From Sulfitobacter sp. SK012 (GTDB lineage Bacteria; Pseudomonadota; Alphaproteobacteria; Rhodobacterales; Rhodobacteraceae): a DNA stretch of 64,000 bases. Of the stretch, positions 8,528 to 17,460 are shown piece by piece; the stretch's first letter is position 1; each line of letters opens with the position of its first letter. Location: the NCBI RefSeq assembly GCF_003352085.1, contig NZ_CP025804.1, forward strand, positions 4,278,001 to 4,342,000, given 5' to 3'. Below the pieces are notes generated by a model. The model was given only the letters and a program-made list of their open reading frames with translations, was not told the DNA's origin and searched no databases. The position numbers and the translations under genes were made by a program.

Positions 8528-9225
8528 AGCGCCCGCTGGTCAGCATTCTCGACGATGAACCCGAGATTCGCAGCCTGTTGTCAGACGTCCTGCAAGAGGC
8601 TGGATTTGACACGCTCAGCTTTGGCCGCGCATCTGCGTTTGAGGCCGCCCTTGCCCGTCAAACGCCCGATGTCTGCTTGGTGGATTTATCGCTGCCCGAC
8701 ACAGACGGGCTGACGCTCGTGCACCGGTTGGCGCTTGAAAAAGGCGCTGTGGTGATCATCATCTCTGGCCGCGCTCAGGTGCAGGACCGCGTCACCGGGC
8801 TTGAGCTTGGGGCGGACGACTACATCATCAAACCTTTTGATCCCGCCGAAGTTGTCGCCCGCATCCGCGCCCGCCTGCGCAGCAACCGCCCCGCGCCGCA
8901 AACCGCCAACACTGCCCGCTTCAACGATTGGACCGCGCATTTTGACAGATACATGCTCGAAGATGCCCAAGGGGTTGAGACGCCCTTTTCGCATGCCGAA
9001 GGCGAAGTGTTGCGGCTGTTTCTGGATGCACCCAAACGCCTGATCAGCCGCACACAAATGCAAGAAACCCTTGGCGGTGCTGCATCAGAGAGCTTTGACC
9101 GCGCGATGGACGTCCGCATCTCGCGCCTGCGTACAAAACTGCGGGAAGACCCCAAAAACCCGCAGCTGATCAAAACGATCTACGGAGCTGGGTATATTTT
9201 CCTTGGCGACGTGGTCTGGAGCTAA
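8524..9225 (+). CDS. OmpR/PhoB-family response regulator
   Basis: 233 residues. The receiver domain has acidic residues DDEPE at the start, phospho-acceptor D54 in CLVDLSLPD, and K103 in IIKPFDP. The C-terminal winged helix includes SRTQMQETL and RAMDVRISRLRTKL, ending with IKTIYGAGYIF, the standard OmpR wing. It starts with an ATGA overlap with the hybrid kinase, so the two form a phosphorelay pair. Target genes are unknown; the divergent transport operon is the nearest candidate. Confidence 0.92.
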   Translation: MKRPLVSILDDEPEIRSLLSDVLQEAGFDTLSFGRASAFEAALARQTPDVCLVDLSLPDTDGLTLVHRLALEKGAVVIIISGRAQVQDRVTGLELGADDYIIKPFDPAEVVARIRARLRSNRPAPQTANTARFNDWTAHFDRYMLEDAQGVETPFSHAEGEVLRLFLDAPKRLISRTQMQETLGGAASESFDRAMDVRISRLRTKLREDPKNPQLIKTIYGAGYIFLGDVVWS

Positions 9226-9242
9226 GGCAAAGCTCAGCCTAA

Positions 9243-9461
9243 TCAGATGCCTGAACTGATCATTTCCCGAATTTTCACGGCCTTCTCGAAATGATCAAGC
9301 TCGTGCGTTTTGATCCACCACGTAGCCGCTTCCATCAACAGCTCGGGTTGGTCATTTTTGTTTGCAAAAAACGCATAGAACGACAGGCCCACCGTCGCGC
9401 CTTTCTTTGCAATCTTTTCATCACAAACAGCGATGGCTCTTTGCCTTAAACTCGATCTCAT
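9243..9461 (-). CDS. Small conserved protein of unknown function (DUF6500-like)
   Basis: 72 residues from the ATG at 9461, with GGGGGTAGC upstream. The sequence MRSSLRQRAIAVCDEKIAKK, then SFYAFFANKNDQPELL and WWIKTHELDHFEKAVKI, resembles a small roseobacter family that I recall as DUF6500; the assignment is from memory and uncertain. There is no signal peptide. An upstream extension to 9557 is unlikely because it would translate through the tandem hexamer array at 9509-9548. The gene stands alone between the convergent regulator gene and the amidohydrolase. Function is unknown. Confidence 0.6.
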   Translation of the reverse strand: MRSSLRQRAIAVCDEKIAKKGATVGLSFYAFFANKNDQPELLMEAATWWIKTHELDHFEKAVKIREMISSGI

Positions 9462-9508
9462 GGCGCTACCCCCGTTTACATCCGCTCGGCTTGTTAACCC
9501 TCCGCCCC

Positions 9509-9548
9509 GTGCACACAACGGTGCACAGGTTGTGCACGCGGCGTGTAC
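9509..9548 (-). promoter_or_regulatory. Operator-like array: four GTGYAC hexamers at one-turn spacing (array A)
   Basis: GTGCAC occurs at 9509-9514, 9521-9526 and 9532-9537, and GTGTAC at 9543-9548, giving offsets of 12, 11 and 11 bp. The gene-proximal hexamer is 48 bp upstream of the start of the small gene at 9461. Read on the minus strand, the core GTGCACAACCTGTGCACCG matches 17 of 19 bases of the array at 62292-62330. Phasing on one face of the helix suggests cooperative binding by a dimeric regulator. The regulator is not known. Confidence 0.6.
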
Positions 9549-9586
9549 GGATGTCACATCCCGATTTCCAGCGTGTTTTCAGCCCG

Positions 9587-10771
9587 TTAACCGAGGTTCA
9601 CTACGGCTTGCGCCAACACCTCAACCCCGACCACCAAATCGGCCTCGTGGGTGTCCTCCTCAAAGGCATGGCTGATCCCTCCGATGGACGGCACAAAGAC
9701 CATCGCGACAGGCATCAACCGCGCCACATTGGTGGCATCATGCAACGCTCCAGACGGCATCTGTCGCCACTTGCCCGGCGTCACGGTTTCTGCTGCCGTC
9801 TCAACCGCTTGGCGCAACGTCGTATCCATCGCGACAGGCTCAAGACCCAACATTTGACCGAACCCCACGACCATCCCGCGCGCCGCTGCAATTTCCTCCG
9901 CTGTTTCGCGGATGATCTTTTCCATTCGGCCCAGTCGACCAGCGTCGGCATCACGCCACTGCATTGAAAACACGGCCTTTCCCGGAACAATCGACGAAGC
10001 GTTAGGGTGCAGCGATACATGCCCAAGTGTCCAAACCGTTTGCGGCGTTACCACATTCCGTAACCGCTCATTCAGCGTCTGATTGAACGTGGCAAGCGCC
10101 TGAAATGCATCGCGACGCAGGTGCATCGGCGTGGTTCCTGCGTGGTTTTGCTGGCCCTCAAAGGTAACCTTCATGTCGCGGATACCCACGATATCTGTGA
10201 CGGCACCTATCTGCTCTCCAGATTGATCCAGTGTCGGCCCTTGTTCAATGTGAAGTTCAATAAAACCCTGAAATTGCTTCGGATTTATGGGGCCGGTCAC
10301 CATCGAAGCCACCGCCTGCCGCGCCTCGCTAAGCCGAATTCCATCGTGATCTTTCAGCTCATCCGCATGATCTTGCGACAGATGCCCGGACCAAACAGCG
10401 CTGCCTGTGGTGACGCCAAATCGCCCCTCTTCATCTTGAAAAGACACAACTGACACGGGCCACTGAGACACCCGCGCCACCTCAAGCGCTGCGATCACGC
10501 CCAGCGCGCCGTCCAGCCAGCCCCCTTCGGGTTGGCTGTCTGAATGCGACCCCAGCAAAATCGACGTTTCATCCGCGAGCCCAAAGAGGTTGCCCATCGC
10601 GTCCATCTCGACCCGCAAACCTGCGTCCTGCATGCGCTCCGCCAGCCATCCTCGCGCGGCAACATCTGCATCAGAGTAGGCTGGCCGGACCACACCATTT
10701 CCGCTGCCTGCAGCACCGAAACTGCGCAACTCTTTCAAATCATTCAAAAACCGTACGGCATCAACGGACAT
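9587..10771 (-). CDS. M20-family Zn-dependent amidohydrolase (N-carbamoyl-amino acid hydrolase / allantoate amidohydrolase type)
   Basis: 394 residues. Metal-site motifs are [19 protein letters not shown] (about 72-90) and FQDEEGRFG (about 113-121), followed by IELHIEQGP, the usual third ligand region. [11 protein letters not shown] and [12 protein letters not shown] also mark the AmaB/HyuC/AllC family. These enzymes cleave N-carbamoyl groups or ureido compounds with two metal ions. The start ATG at 10771 follows GGGGGCAAT. It lies 65 bp downstream of the formate dehydrogenase gene on the same strand, with a strong palindrome between them. The substrate cannot be decided from sequence; ureide degradation would fit with uraH elsewhere in the window. 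Confidence 0.85.
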   Translation of the reverse strand: MSVDAVRFLNDLKELRSFGAAGSGNGVVRPAYSDADVAARGWLAERMQDAGLRVEMDAMGNLFGLADETSILLGSHSDSQPEGGWLDGALGVIAALEVARVSQWPVSVVSFQDEEGRFGVTTGSAVWSGHLSQDHADELKDHDGIRLSEARQAVASMVTGPINPKQFQGFIELHIEQGPTLDQSGEQIGAVTDIVGIRDMKVTFEGQQNHAGTTPMHLRRDAFQALATFNQTLNERLRNVVTPQTVWTLGHVSLHPNASSIVPGKAVFSMQWRDADAGRLGRMEKIIRETAEEIAAARGMVVGFGQMLGLEPVAMDTTLRQAVETAAETVTPGKWRQMPSGALHDATNVARLMPVAMVFVPSIGGISHAFEEDTHEADLVVGVEVLAQAVVNLG

Positions 10772-10813
10772 ATTGCCCCCATATCTTTTGGCCTAGGGTT
10801 CTCAAGCGGCGTC

Positions 10814-10835
10814 TGAAGGGGCCATGGCCCCTTCA
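10814..10835 (-). terminator. 22-bp perfect palindrome just after the formate dehydrogenase stop codon
   Basis: A perfect 22-bp palindrome centred on CCATGG, with arms TGAAGGGGCC and GGCCCCTTCA, begins two bases after the stop codon of the 922-residue dehydrogenase gene. It would form a very stable RNA hairpin. No U-tract follows, so it may be an attenuator, a message-stabilising element or a factor-assisted terminator rather than a classical intrinsic terminator. Confidence 0.5.
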
Positions 10836-10836
10836 T

Positions 10837-13605
10837 TCACTCTGCGGCGATTGCATCCGTCACAGCTTCGACTTTTACGGCCGAGAACTTGAATTCCGGG
10901 ATTTTGCCAAAAGGGTCCACCGCCGGATTGGTCAAGATATTCGCCGCCGCTTCAACAAAGGCAAAGGGTAGAAACACCATGTCTGGCGACACGGCCCGGT
11001 CGGAGCGCGCCATAATCTCGATGCTGCCGCGTTTCGTCGTCAGACGCACATGACCACCTGGGTCAATACCAAGCTTACGGAAGGTCGATGGATGCAGCGA
11101 ACAGTTCGCTTCAGGCTCCACCGCATCCAGAACCGCCGAACGCCGCGTCATTGAACCCGTGTGCCAATGCTCCAACTGCCGACCTGTGGTTAGGATCATC
11201 GGATACTCTGCATCGGGCGTGTCATCTGGCGCAATAATGCTTGCTGGCGTGAATTTGGCACGGCCGTCCACACGTGGAAAACCATCCGCGAAAACAATAG
11301 CCTGCCCGGGATCTTCGGGCGACAGCGACGGATACGTCACCGCATCCTGCGCCTCCAGGCGATCCCACGTGATGTTGTTGAGGGACTTCATGTTCAGCTT
11401 CATTTCCGCAAACACATCTGCGGGGCTTTCGTAAGACCAACCAAGGCCCAGCCGTTTGGCCAGCTCAACCTCGATCCACCAATCCTGGCGTGCTTCACCA
11501 GGTGGTGCCAGCGCAGCCCGGCCCATTTGCACCTGACGATTGGTGTTTGTGACAGTCCCCGATTTCTCAGCAAAGGCGCTGGCGGGCAGGATCACATCGG
11601 CGAAGTTTGCAGTCTCTGTGAGAAAGATATCTTGGACGACAAGATGCTCCAACTTGGCCAATGCGGCGCGAGCATGTGCCGTGTCGGGGTCCGACATCGC
11701 TGGGTTCTCGCCCATCACATACATCGACCGAATGTCGCCATCATGCACCGCATCGATGATCTCGGTCACGGTCAGACCTTTTTCATTGCTGAAATCGTCG
11801 CTCTTCCAGACGTCCGTAAAGGCAGACCGGACGCCATCATCCGTCACAGACTGATAGTCAGGCAAGAACATCGGAACGAGACCCGCGTCAGAAGCACCTT
11901 GTACGTTGTTTTGACCACGCAAAGGATGCAGGCCTGCACCGGGACGCCCAACTTGGCCGGTCATCAGTGCCAAACTGATTAGGCAGCGCGAATTATCGGT
12001 GCCGTGGATGTGCTGCGAAATGCCCATCCCCCAAAAGATCATCGCGGCCTTGGCACCCGCAAACACCCGTGCAACCTCGCGGATTACATCCGCTTCGATC
12101 CCGCAAATGCCAGCCATCTTTTCGGGCGAGAAATCCTTCAGATGCGCTTTTTCGGCTTCCCAGTTTTCGGTGTAGGCAGCGATATATTGCGCGTCATAAA
12201 GCTCTTCTTCCACGATCACATGCATGATCGCGTTGAGCATGGACACATCCGTGCCAGGCCGGAATTGCAGCATATGCGACGCAAACCGCCGCAAACCAAC
12301 GCCGCGTGGATCCATTACGATCAGCTTGCCACCGCGTTTGGTGAACTGCTTAAAGAAGGTCGCGGCGACGGGGTGGTTTTCGACAGGGTTAGCCCCGATC
12401 ACAATCGCCACATCCGCGTTTTCGATCTCGTTGAAGGTCGCGGTCACAGCACCAGATCCAACATTTTCCATCAAAGCGGCAACCGAGGATGCATGGCAAA
12501 GCCGCGTGCAGTGATCGACGTTGTTATGACCAAAGCCCTGACGGATCATCTTTTGAAAGAGATACGCTTCTTCATTGGTGCATTTGGCGGATCCAAAGCC
12601 CGCGACGCCGCGGCCACCGACCTTTTTCATACCGTCTGCGGCGAGATCCAGTGCTTCTTCCCATGACGCTTCACGGAAATGGCTTTCCCAGTTGCCGGGG
12701 TCCACGTTCAACCCCTTTGCCGGAGCATCGTCGCGCCGGATCAAGGGTTTCGTCAGGCGATGCGCATGGTGGATGTAGTCAAAGCCAAAACGCCCTTTGA
12801 CGCAGAGCCGTCCCTCATTCGCAGGCCCATTGATGCCTTCGACGTATTTCACACGGCCGTCTTTGACTTTGAGTGATATCTGGCAGCCGACACCGCAGAA
12901 TGGGCAAATGCTTTTGGTTTCGCTATCGAAATCAGCACTGTCACCGATCTGGTTTTCATCAACAACTGTCGCGGGCAACAACGCGCCCGTCGGACAAGCT
13001 TGCACACATTCGCCACACGCCACACAGGTTGATGCGCCCATCGGATCAGCCATATCAAACGTTGGATAGGTGTCTTGGCCACGTCCAGACATCCCGATCA
13101 CGTCATTGACCTGAACCTCGCGGCAGGCCCGCACACAAAGCCCGCATTGGATGCAAGCATCCAGATTGACGCTCATCGCAACATGGCTGTCATCCAACAG
13201 TGGAATATGATCCACTTCGATCTTAGGAAAGCGGCTTTCTTCGACACCATTCAGCGCGACCATGTCCCACATGTGGCTGGATTTATCGTGGCTTACGGCT
13301 TGTTCAGGATGATCGGCTAGCAGCAGCTCCACAACCATTTTGCGGGCGTTTTGCGCGCGCGCATTGTCAGTTGTCACAACCATCCCGTCGGAAGGTTCGC
13401 GGATGCAAGATGCAGCTAAGGTGCGTTCGCCCTCAATCTCAACCATGCAGGCGCGGCAGTTGCCATCGGGGCGATACCCCGGTGCTGGCTTCAAGCACAG
13501 ATGCGGGATGATCAGGCCACGACCATTGGCAACCTCCCAGATTGTCATACCTGCTTCAGCCTCAACGGTTTCGCCGTCCAGCGTGAATGTGACCTTATCC
13601 GCCAT
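10837..13605 (-). CDS. fdsA: Molybdenum formate dehydrogenase, alpha subunit
   Basis: 922 residues; oxidises formate to CO2 at a bis-MGD molybdenum centre. The N-terminal plant-type [2Fe-2S] domain has C37, C50, C53 and C67. Two ferredoxin-type clusters follow (C151/154/157/161 and C194/197/200/204), then the catalytic-domain cluster C234/237/241/268. The active-site Cys is C370 in HCTRLCHASS, where Sec occurs in E. coli FdhF. The C-terminal molydopterin-binding domain includes LTTGRQLEHWHTG. The ATG at 13605 has AGGAGATTAGC upstream. The NuoG/FdsA-type H-x3-C-x2-C-x5-C motif expected near residues 100-120 is absent. No fdsB, fdsG or accessory genes are adjacent, so its electron partner must lie elsewhere. 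The symbol is by family resemblance. Confidence 0.85.
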   Translation of the reverse strand: MADKVTFTLDGETVEAEAGMTIWEVANGRGLIIPHLCLKPAPGYRPDGNCRACMVEIEGERTLAASCIREPSDGMVVTTDNARAQNARKMVVELLLADHPEQAVSHDKSSHMWDMVALNGVEESRFPKIEVDHIPLLDDSHVAMSVNLDACIQCGLCVRACREVQVNDVIGMSGRGQDTYPTFDMADPMGASTCVACGECVQACPTGALLPATVVDENQIGDSADFDSETKSICPFCGVGCQISLKVKDGRVKYVEGINGPANEGRLCVKGRFGFDYIHHAHRLTKPLIRRDDAPAKGLNVDPGNWESHFREASWEEALDLAADGMKKVGGRGVAGFGSAKCTNEEAYLFQKMIRQGFGHNNVDHCTRLCHASSVAALMENVGSGAVTATFNEIENADVAIVIGANPVENHPVAATFFKQFTKRGGKLIVMDPRGVGLRRFASHMLQFRPGTDVSMLNAIMHVIVEEELYDAQYIAAYTENWEAEKAHLKDFSPEKMAGICGIEADVIREVARVFAGAKAAMIFWGMGISQHIHGTDNSRCLISLALMTGQVGRPGAGLHPLRGQNNVQGASDAGLVPMFLPDYQSVTDDGVRSAFTDVWKSDDFSNEKGLTVTEIIDAVHDGDIRSMYVMGENPAMSDPDTAHARAALAKLEHLVVQDIFLTETANFADVILPASAFAEKSGTVTNTNRQVQMGRAALAPPGEARQDWWIEVELAKRLGLGWSYESPADVFAEMKLNMKSLNNITWDRLEAQDAVTYPSLSPEDPGQAIVFADGFPRVDGRAKFTPASIIAPDDTPDAEYPMILTTGRQLEHWHTGSMTRRSAVLDAVEPEANCSLHPSTFRKLGIDPGGHVRLTTKRGSIEIMARSDRAVSPDMVFLPFAFVEAAANILTNPAVDPFGKIPEFKFSAVKVEAVTDAIAAE

Positions 13606-13817
13606 GCTAATCTCCTAAACACTCTCCCACTCTATAGCGAAATCTGTCGCACGTCAGGAGTCCCATTCCCGACCCTGCACCCCGGATTTACGCCATCAGG
13701 GTTTCCGATACGCTCCGTCTGGGGGTTGTTTGACCAAAAATACCCTTGTTGGAGGCGCGCGCGCTTTCAAACGGCGCAGGCCTGACCTATCACGGAAGCA
13801 CCCAGTGAAAGAGCCTC

Positions 13818-14471
13818 ATGTCCTACGTCACCCTCATCCGCCACGGCCAAGCCAATTCTAGTGCCCGCGACGAAGCCAGTTATGATCGTCTCAGCCCGCT
13901 GGGCCACGAACAAGCGCAATGGCTTGGCACCCATCTGAACGACAGCCAGACCCCACACATGCGCCTTTATACTGGCACCCTGCGTCGCCATATTGAGACT
14001 GCCGATGGTATGGACACTGGGCTTGAACCAGAGCGCGATCCGCGTCTGAACGAACTTGAGTATTTCACCCTCGCAACACTGTTGCAGGAACAACATGGCG
14101 TTCCGTTTCCCACGGAACAGGGGCAGTTTTCACAGCACCTGCCAGAAGTCTTTGAAAGCTGGAAATCAGGCCGTATCGAAGGCGCGCCTGAAACTTTTGT
14201 CGAGTTTGAGACCCGTATTGAAGACGTGATTGCAGAGATCGGCGCGGGCGATGGCCCGGCATTGGTCGTGACATCTGGCGGGTTGATCTCCATGGTGATG
14301 GGACAGGCGATGGGTCTTGGCATTCCGGCAATGGCGCGGGTGGCGCTGGCAATCATGCACACGTCGCTGCACCGGCTGCATCCCATTGGCGGGCATTGGT
14401 CTCCTGTACTATTCAACGCTGTTCCGCATCTCGATACTGTTGCACGTCGACAGTTTCAAACTCACATCTGA
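13818..14471 (+). CDS. Histidine phosphatase family protein
   Basis: 217 residues, cytoplasmic. The family signature LIRHGQANSSA at residues 6-16 contains the catalytic His. R58-area TGTLRRHIETA and the late TSGGLISMVMG replace the usual second His block of the phosphoglycerate-mutase superfamily. Such proteins dephosphorylate small molecules or proteins and specificity is not predictable. It is followed 12 bp later by a glutathione transferase gene on the same strand, so the three genes to 16159 look like one operon. Confidence 0.85.
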   Translation: MSYVTLIRHGQANSSARDEASYDRLSPLGHEQAQWLGTHLNDSQTPHMRLYTGTLRRHIETADGMDTGLEPERDPRLNELEYFTLATLLQEQHGVPFPTEQGQFSQHLPEVFESWKSGRIEGAPETFVEFETRIEDVIAEIGAGDGPALVVTSGGLISMVMGQAMGLGIPAMARVALAIMHTSLHRLHPIGGHWSPVLFNAVPHLDTVARRQFQTHI

Positions 14472-14483
14472 AGGGGTCGTCCT

Positions 14484-15101
14484 GTGAAACTCTATTTTGC
14501 CAAACGCACCGTCTCGATTGCTGTCGCCATTGGACTGCAAGAATCCGGACTGGATTGGACCGCGCAGCGGGTTGATTTTGGAAGCGCTGAGCAGACCAAA
14601 CCCGAGTTTCGCGCTATCAACCCAAAGGCCCGTGTGCCCGCGTTGCAGCTTTCGGACGGCACAGTGTTGACCGAAACCGGTGCGCTGCTGGATTATATTG
14701 CCGCCTGCGCACCACAAAAGGGGTTGGTGCCGTCAGACCCGGAGCCAGCGGCGCATGTGCGGAGCGTGATGTACTACCTCGCCTCCACCATGCATGTGAA
14801 TCACGCCCACAGAGGGCGCGGTACCCGCTGGGCAGATCAGGCCAGCAGCCATGAAGATATGGCGGCCAAAGTTCCTCAAACCATGGCAGCCAGTGCGGCC
14901 TATGTTGAGGATGAATGCCTGCGCGGCACTTACGTGCTTGGCGAGACCTTCTCGATTGCAGATGCGTATCTTTTTGTGGTTTGCAGCTGGCTTGAAGGTG
15001 ACGGTGTGCCCTTGGACGGCTTGCCCGGCATCACGGCATTTATGAAGGCAATGGACGCCCGTGACAGCGTCAAGTTTTGCCGCGCGGAGGACATGCTATG
15101 A
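14484..15101 (+). CDS. Glutathione S-transferase family protein
   Basis: 205 residues. The N-terminal thioredoxin-like half begins KLYFAKRTVSIAVAIGLQE and contains INPKARVPALQLSDGTVLTETGALLDYI, the glutathione-binding VPAL/E-(T/S) region (about 45-75). The C-terminal helical domain includes YVLGETFSIADAYLFVV, the N-capping box typical of the family. Substrate unknown; detoxification or isomerase roles are common. Its stop overlaps the next gene by 4 bp (ATGA), implying coupled expression with the saccharopine-dehydrogenase-like enzyme. Confidence 0.88.
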   Translation: MKLYFAKRTVSIAVAIGLQESGLDWTAQRVDFGSAEQTKPEFRAINPKARVPALQLSDGTVLTETGALLDYIAACAPQKGLVPSDPEPAAHVRSVMYYLASTMHVNHAHRGRGTRWADQASSHEDMAAKVPQTMAASAAYVEDECLRGTYVLGETFSIADAYLFVVCSWLEGDGVPLDGLPGITAFMKAMDARDSVKFCRAEDML

Positions 15102-16159
15102 GCGCGCCTCATATCTGGCTGCGTGCAGAACAGCGCGCGAATGAAACGCGGACGGGCTTGACACCTCAAGGAGCGGCTACCCTGCGCGACGCGGGTTTTG
15201 AAGTGTCAGTAGAGGCCACAGACAGCCGCGTGATCGATACGCAGGCCTACGCCGCGGCCGGATGCACAGTCGTTGCTGCTGGGTCTTGGCCTGATGCGCC
15301 CAAGGACGCGGTTATTTTCGGTCTCAAGGAATTGCCGGATGACGGCACGCCCCTGCGGCACCGCCACATCATGTTCGGCCATGCCTATAAAGGACAAACC
15401 GCGGGGCAGATACTGCTTCGTCGGTTTAAGGCGGGCTGTGGCACGCTGCTTGATCTGGAATACCTCACGAATGGGGATGGTCGCCGGGTTGCTGCGTTTG
15501 GATATTGGGCGGGCTTTGCGGGCGCCGCAATGGCCATTAAATGCTGGATCGCCCAACAAGATGGTAGCATTTGCGGCCCCGTTGCGTCCTATCCAGATGC
15601 CACAGCGCTTAAGGCTGATTTGCGCGCTGATCTGTCCAGTTTGGGCACAACAATGCCTGATGCGTTGATCATTGGGGCGCTGGGGCGTGTTGGGGCCGGG
15701 GCTGCCGATCTTTGCGAGGCACTTGGTGTTTCCGTGACAAAATGGGACATGGAAGAAACCGCAAAGGGTGGTCCATTTCCGGAAATCCTTGCTCATGCTC
15801 TGTTTTTCAATTGCATCCTAGCGCGCGAAAGCACGCCTGTTTTTGTCCCGTCCACAGCTATGGATCAGTCGCGGAATTTGCGCGTGATAGGGGATATTGC
15901 TTGCGACCCTGACAGTGCGTTCAATCCCGTACCGGTCTATGATCGCGCCACAAGTTGGGATGCCCCTGCCCTGCGCGTGCATCAAACGCCGCCTCTGGAT
16001 GTCATGGCCATCGACAACCTGCCATCGCTCTTACCGCTGGAAAGCTCAGAGGATTTTGCCGCCCAGTTGCTTCCGACGCTTGTGCAGCTTGCCCAGACAC
16101 ACGCCGATGTCTGGTCGCGCGCTGATACGCTCTATCACCAGCATAGTGCCACGCTTTAG
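15098..16159 (+). CDS. Saccharopine dehydrogenase (lysine-forming)-like protein
   Basis: 353 residues from the ATG at 15098, which overlaps the glutathione transferase stop. The N-terminus IWLRAEQRANETRTGLTPQG and HIMFGHAYKGQ with AFGYWAGFAGAA match the alanine dehydrogenase/PNT-like family of NAD+ L-lysine-forming saccharopine dehydrogenases. DALIIGALGRVGAGAADL near 190-207 is the Rossmann dinucleotide-binding site. Bacterial members of this family occur without a full aminoadipate pathway, so the true substrate may differ. No other lysine-aminoadipate genes are nearby. Confidence 0.8.
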   Translation: MSAPHIWLRAEQRANETRTGLTPQGAATLRDAGFEVSVEATDSRVIDTQAYAAAGCTVVAAGSWPDAPKDAVIFGLKELPDDGTPLRHRHIMFGHAYKGQTAGQILLRRFKAGCGTLLDLEYLTNGDGRRVAAFGYWAGFAGAAMAIKCWIAQQDGSICGPVASYPDATALKADLRADLSSLGTTMPDALIIGALGRVGAGAADLCEALGVSVTKWDMEETAKGGPFPEILAHALFFNCILARESTPVFVPSTAMDQSRNLRVIGDIACDPDSAFNPVPVYDRATSWDAPALRVHQTPPLDVMAIDNLPSLLPLESSEDFAAQLLPTLVQLAQTHADVWSRADTLYHQHSATL

Positions 16160-16161
16160 CG

Positions 16162-16893
16162 TTAGGAAAAAATCCGGTAGTAGATGCTATCTGGCAAGAA
16201 TTGACTGCCGCGAAATAACAGCGAAAAGAGCCATGGAAAGCTCTTTTTGAAACCGTCGCCATTCATGTGTTCAAACACCTCGCGCGCGGCGTCCTCAGGT
16301 TCCATCAAGAATGGCATTTTAAAGTCATTCTTTTCGGTAAGCTGCGTGCGAATGAAACCCGGATTAACAACCTGAACCTGCACGCCAGTTTTGCGTAAAT
16401 CGGCATACATGCATTCCGCCAAAGACATCGTCGCAGCCTTTGATGCGGTATATCCAATGGATCCCGGCAGCCCCCGAAAACCCGTCAAGCTTGACGTGAT
16501 CACGATATGCCCTGCATCCCGCGTCACCATTTGCGGGACCACTTGACCCATCACACGCATCAATCCAGTAAAGTTTATATCCGCCATTGCTGTGGCTTGT
16601 TCTGCGTTCCAATCCTTTGCCCCAAACGGCCAGTACACGCCGGCCAAATAAACAATCCCGTCTACGTCGCCGACAGCTTTAGCCGCAGCATTCACACTGT
16701 CTTGATCGGAGACGTCGACCTTTTGCACCTGCACGCGACCAGGCAATGTCTTGGCTAGCGCATGGAGCTTGTCCTCAGACCGCGCCGACAAGATCACTTC
16801 GGCCCCTGCACGGCTCAACTGTTGGGCCAATGCCGCGCCCAGCCCGTCGCTTGCCCCAACCAACCAATATCTTTTGCCCTGCCACGTCTTCAT
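16162..16893 (-). CDS. Short-chain dehydrogenase/reductase (last gene of the RpoE-linked operon)
   Basis: 243 residues. The cofactor motif is LVGASDGLGAALA (TGxxxGxG type with V-G-A-S-D, about 11-23), followed by YLAGVY for the NAG motif. The catalytic Ser is in ITSSLTGFRGLPG, with Tyr-x3-Lys as YTASKAA. It overlaps the upstream DUF3833 gene by 4 bp. The gene corresponds in position to the last gene of the five-gene cluster beside rpoE-chrR in Rhodobacter sphaeroides (RSP1087, from memory). Substrate is unknown; lipid modification in response to singlet oxygen is the contextual guess. Confidence 0.88.
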   Translation of the reverse strand: MKTWQGKRYWLVGASDGLGAALAQQLSRAGAEVILSARSEDKLHALAKTLPGRVQVQKVDVSDQDSVNAAAKAVGDVDGIVYLAGVYWPFGAKDWNAEQATAMADINFTGLMRVMGQVVPQMVTRDAGHIVITSSLTGFRGLPGSIGYTASKAATMSLAECMYADLRKTGVQVQVVNPGFIRTQLTEKNDFKMPFLMEPEDAAREVFEHMNGDGFKKSFPWLFSLLFRGSQFLPDSIYYRIFS

Positions 16894-17456
16894 GATTGGT
16901 CCTCTTTACGAATTGTGGCCACAAGCTCTGCGACCTTGATACCGAATTTGCGAAATTGGCTGCGGTTCACGATCGTGCCATTTGACGTCAAGTACATGCA
17001 ATCAAATGCATTTAGCACATATCCCCCGGCGCTTTCTGGCATCCTAATCGGATAGCGGAACAAAACCACCGGCCCCGCTTCATGTCCTTGCGCAACGCCC
17101 GGAACGTCATCTGCAGTTGCGGTAAAGTGGCCCCGATCACCGAGCGTAATCGTCCACGCACGCTCCTGCACACTGCCATCGTTATAGGTAAAAACCTCTT
17201 TTATGGTGCCAACATTGTTGATCCAACGCGCATCAAAATCAGCGACGAAACTGCTGGTCATACCGCCTAGAGGGCCAAAGATCACACCCTCGCAGATCAT
17301 CTTTCCGTTCAAATGTTCTTTGAGGTCGAACTGCGGCGCACCACCTGCGTAATCGGTCTCGCGCTGGCTGGCAAAGCCGGCAAATCGGCGCAACAAAATC
17401 AGCACCATGAATACGGCTCCTACGCCGAGCATGAAGAAGATGATTGGGTCACTCAT
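16890..17456 (-). CDS. DUF3833 family membrane-anchored protein
   Basis: 188 residues from the ATG at 17456, chosen for GAGGAGG immediately upstream inside the end of the MFS gene. One N-terminal transmembrane segment (about 5-23, IIFFMLGVGAVFMVLIL) precedes a soluble domain. FDLKEHLNGKMICEGVIFG, the ERAWTITLGDRGHFTATADD strand pattern and YLTSNGTIVNRSQFRKFG match DUF3833, a lipocalin-like family. It probably faces the periplasm. It is the fourth gene of the RpoE-linked operon; binding or moving a modified lipid is a possible role, not demonstrated. Confidence 0.82.
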   Translation of the reverse strand: MSDPIIFFMLGVGAVFMVLILLRRFAGFASQRETDYAGGAPQFDLKEHLNGKMICEGVIFGPLGGMTSSFVADFDARWINNVGTIKEVFTYNDGSVQERAWTITLGDRGHFTATADDVPGVAQGHEAGPVVLFRYPIRMPESAGGYVLNAFDCMYLTSNGTIVNRSQFRKFGIKVAELVATIRKEDQS

Positions 17457-17460
17457 TCGC

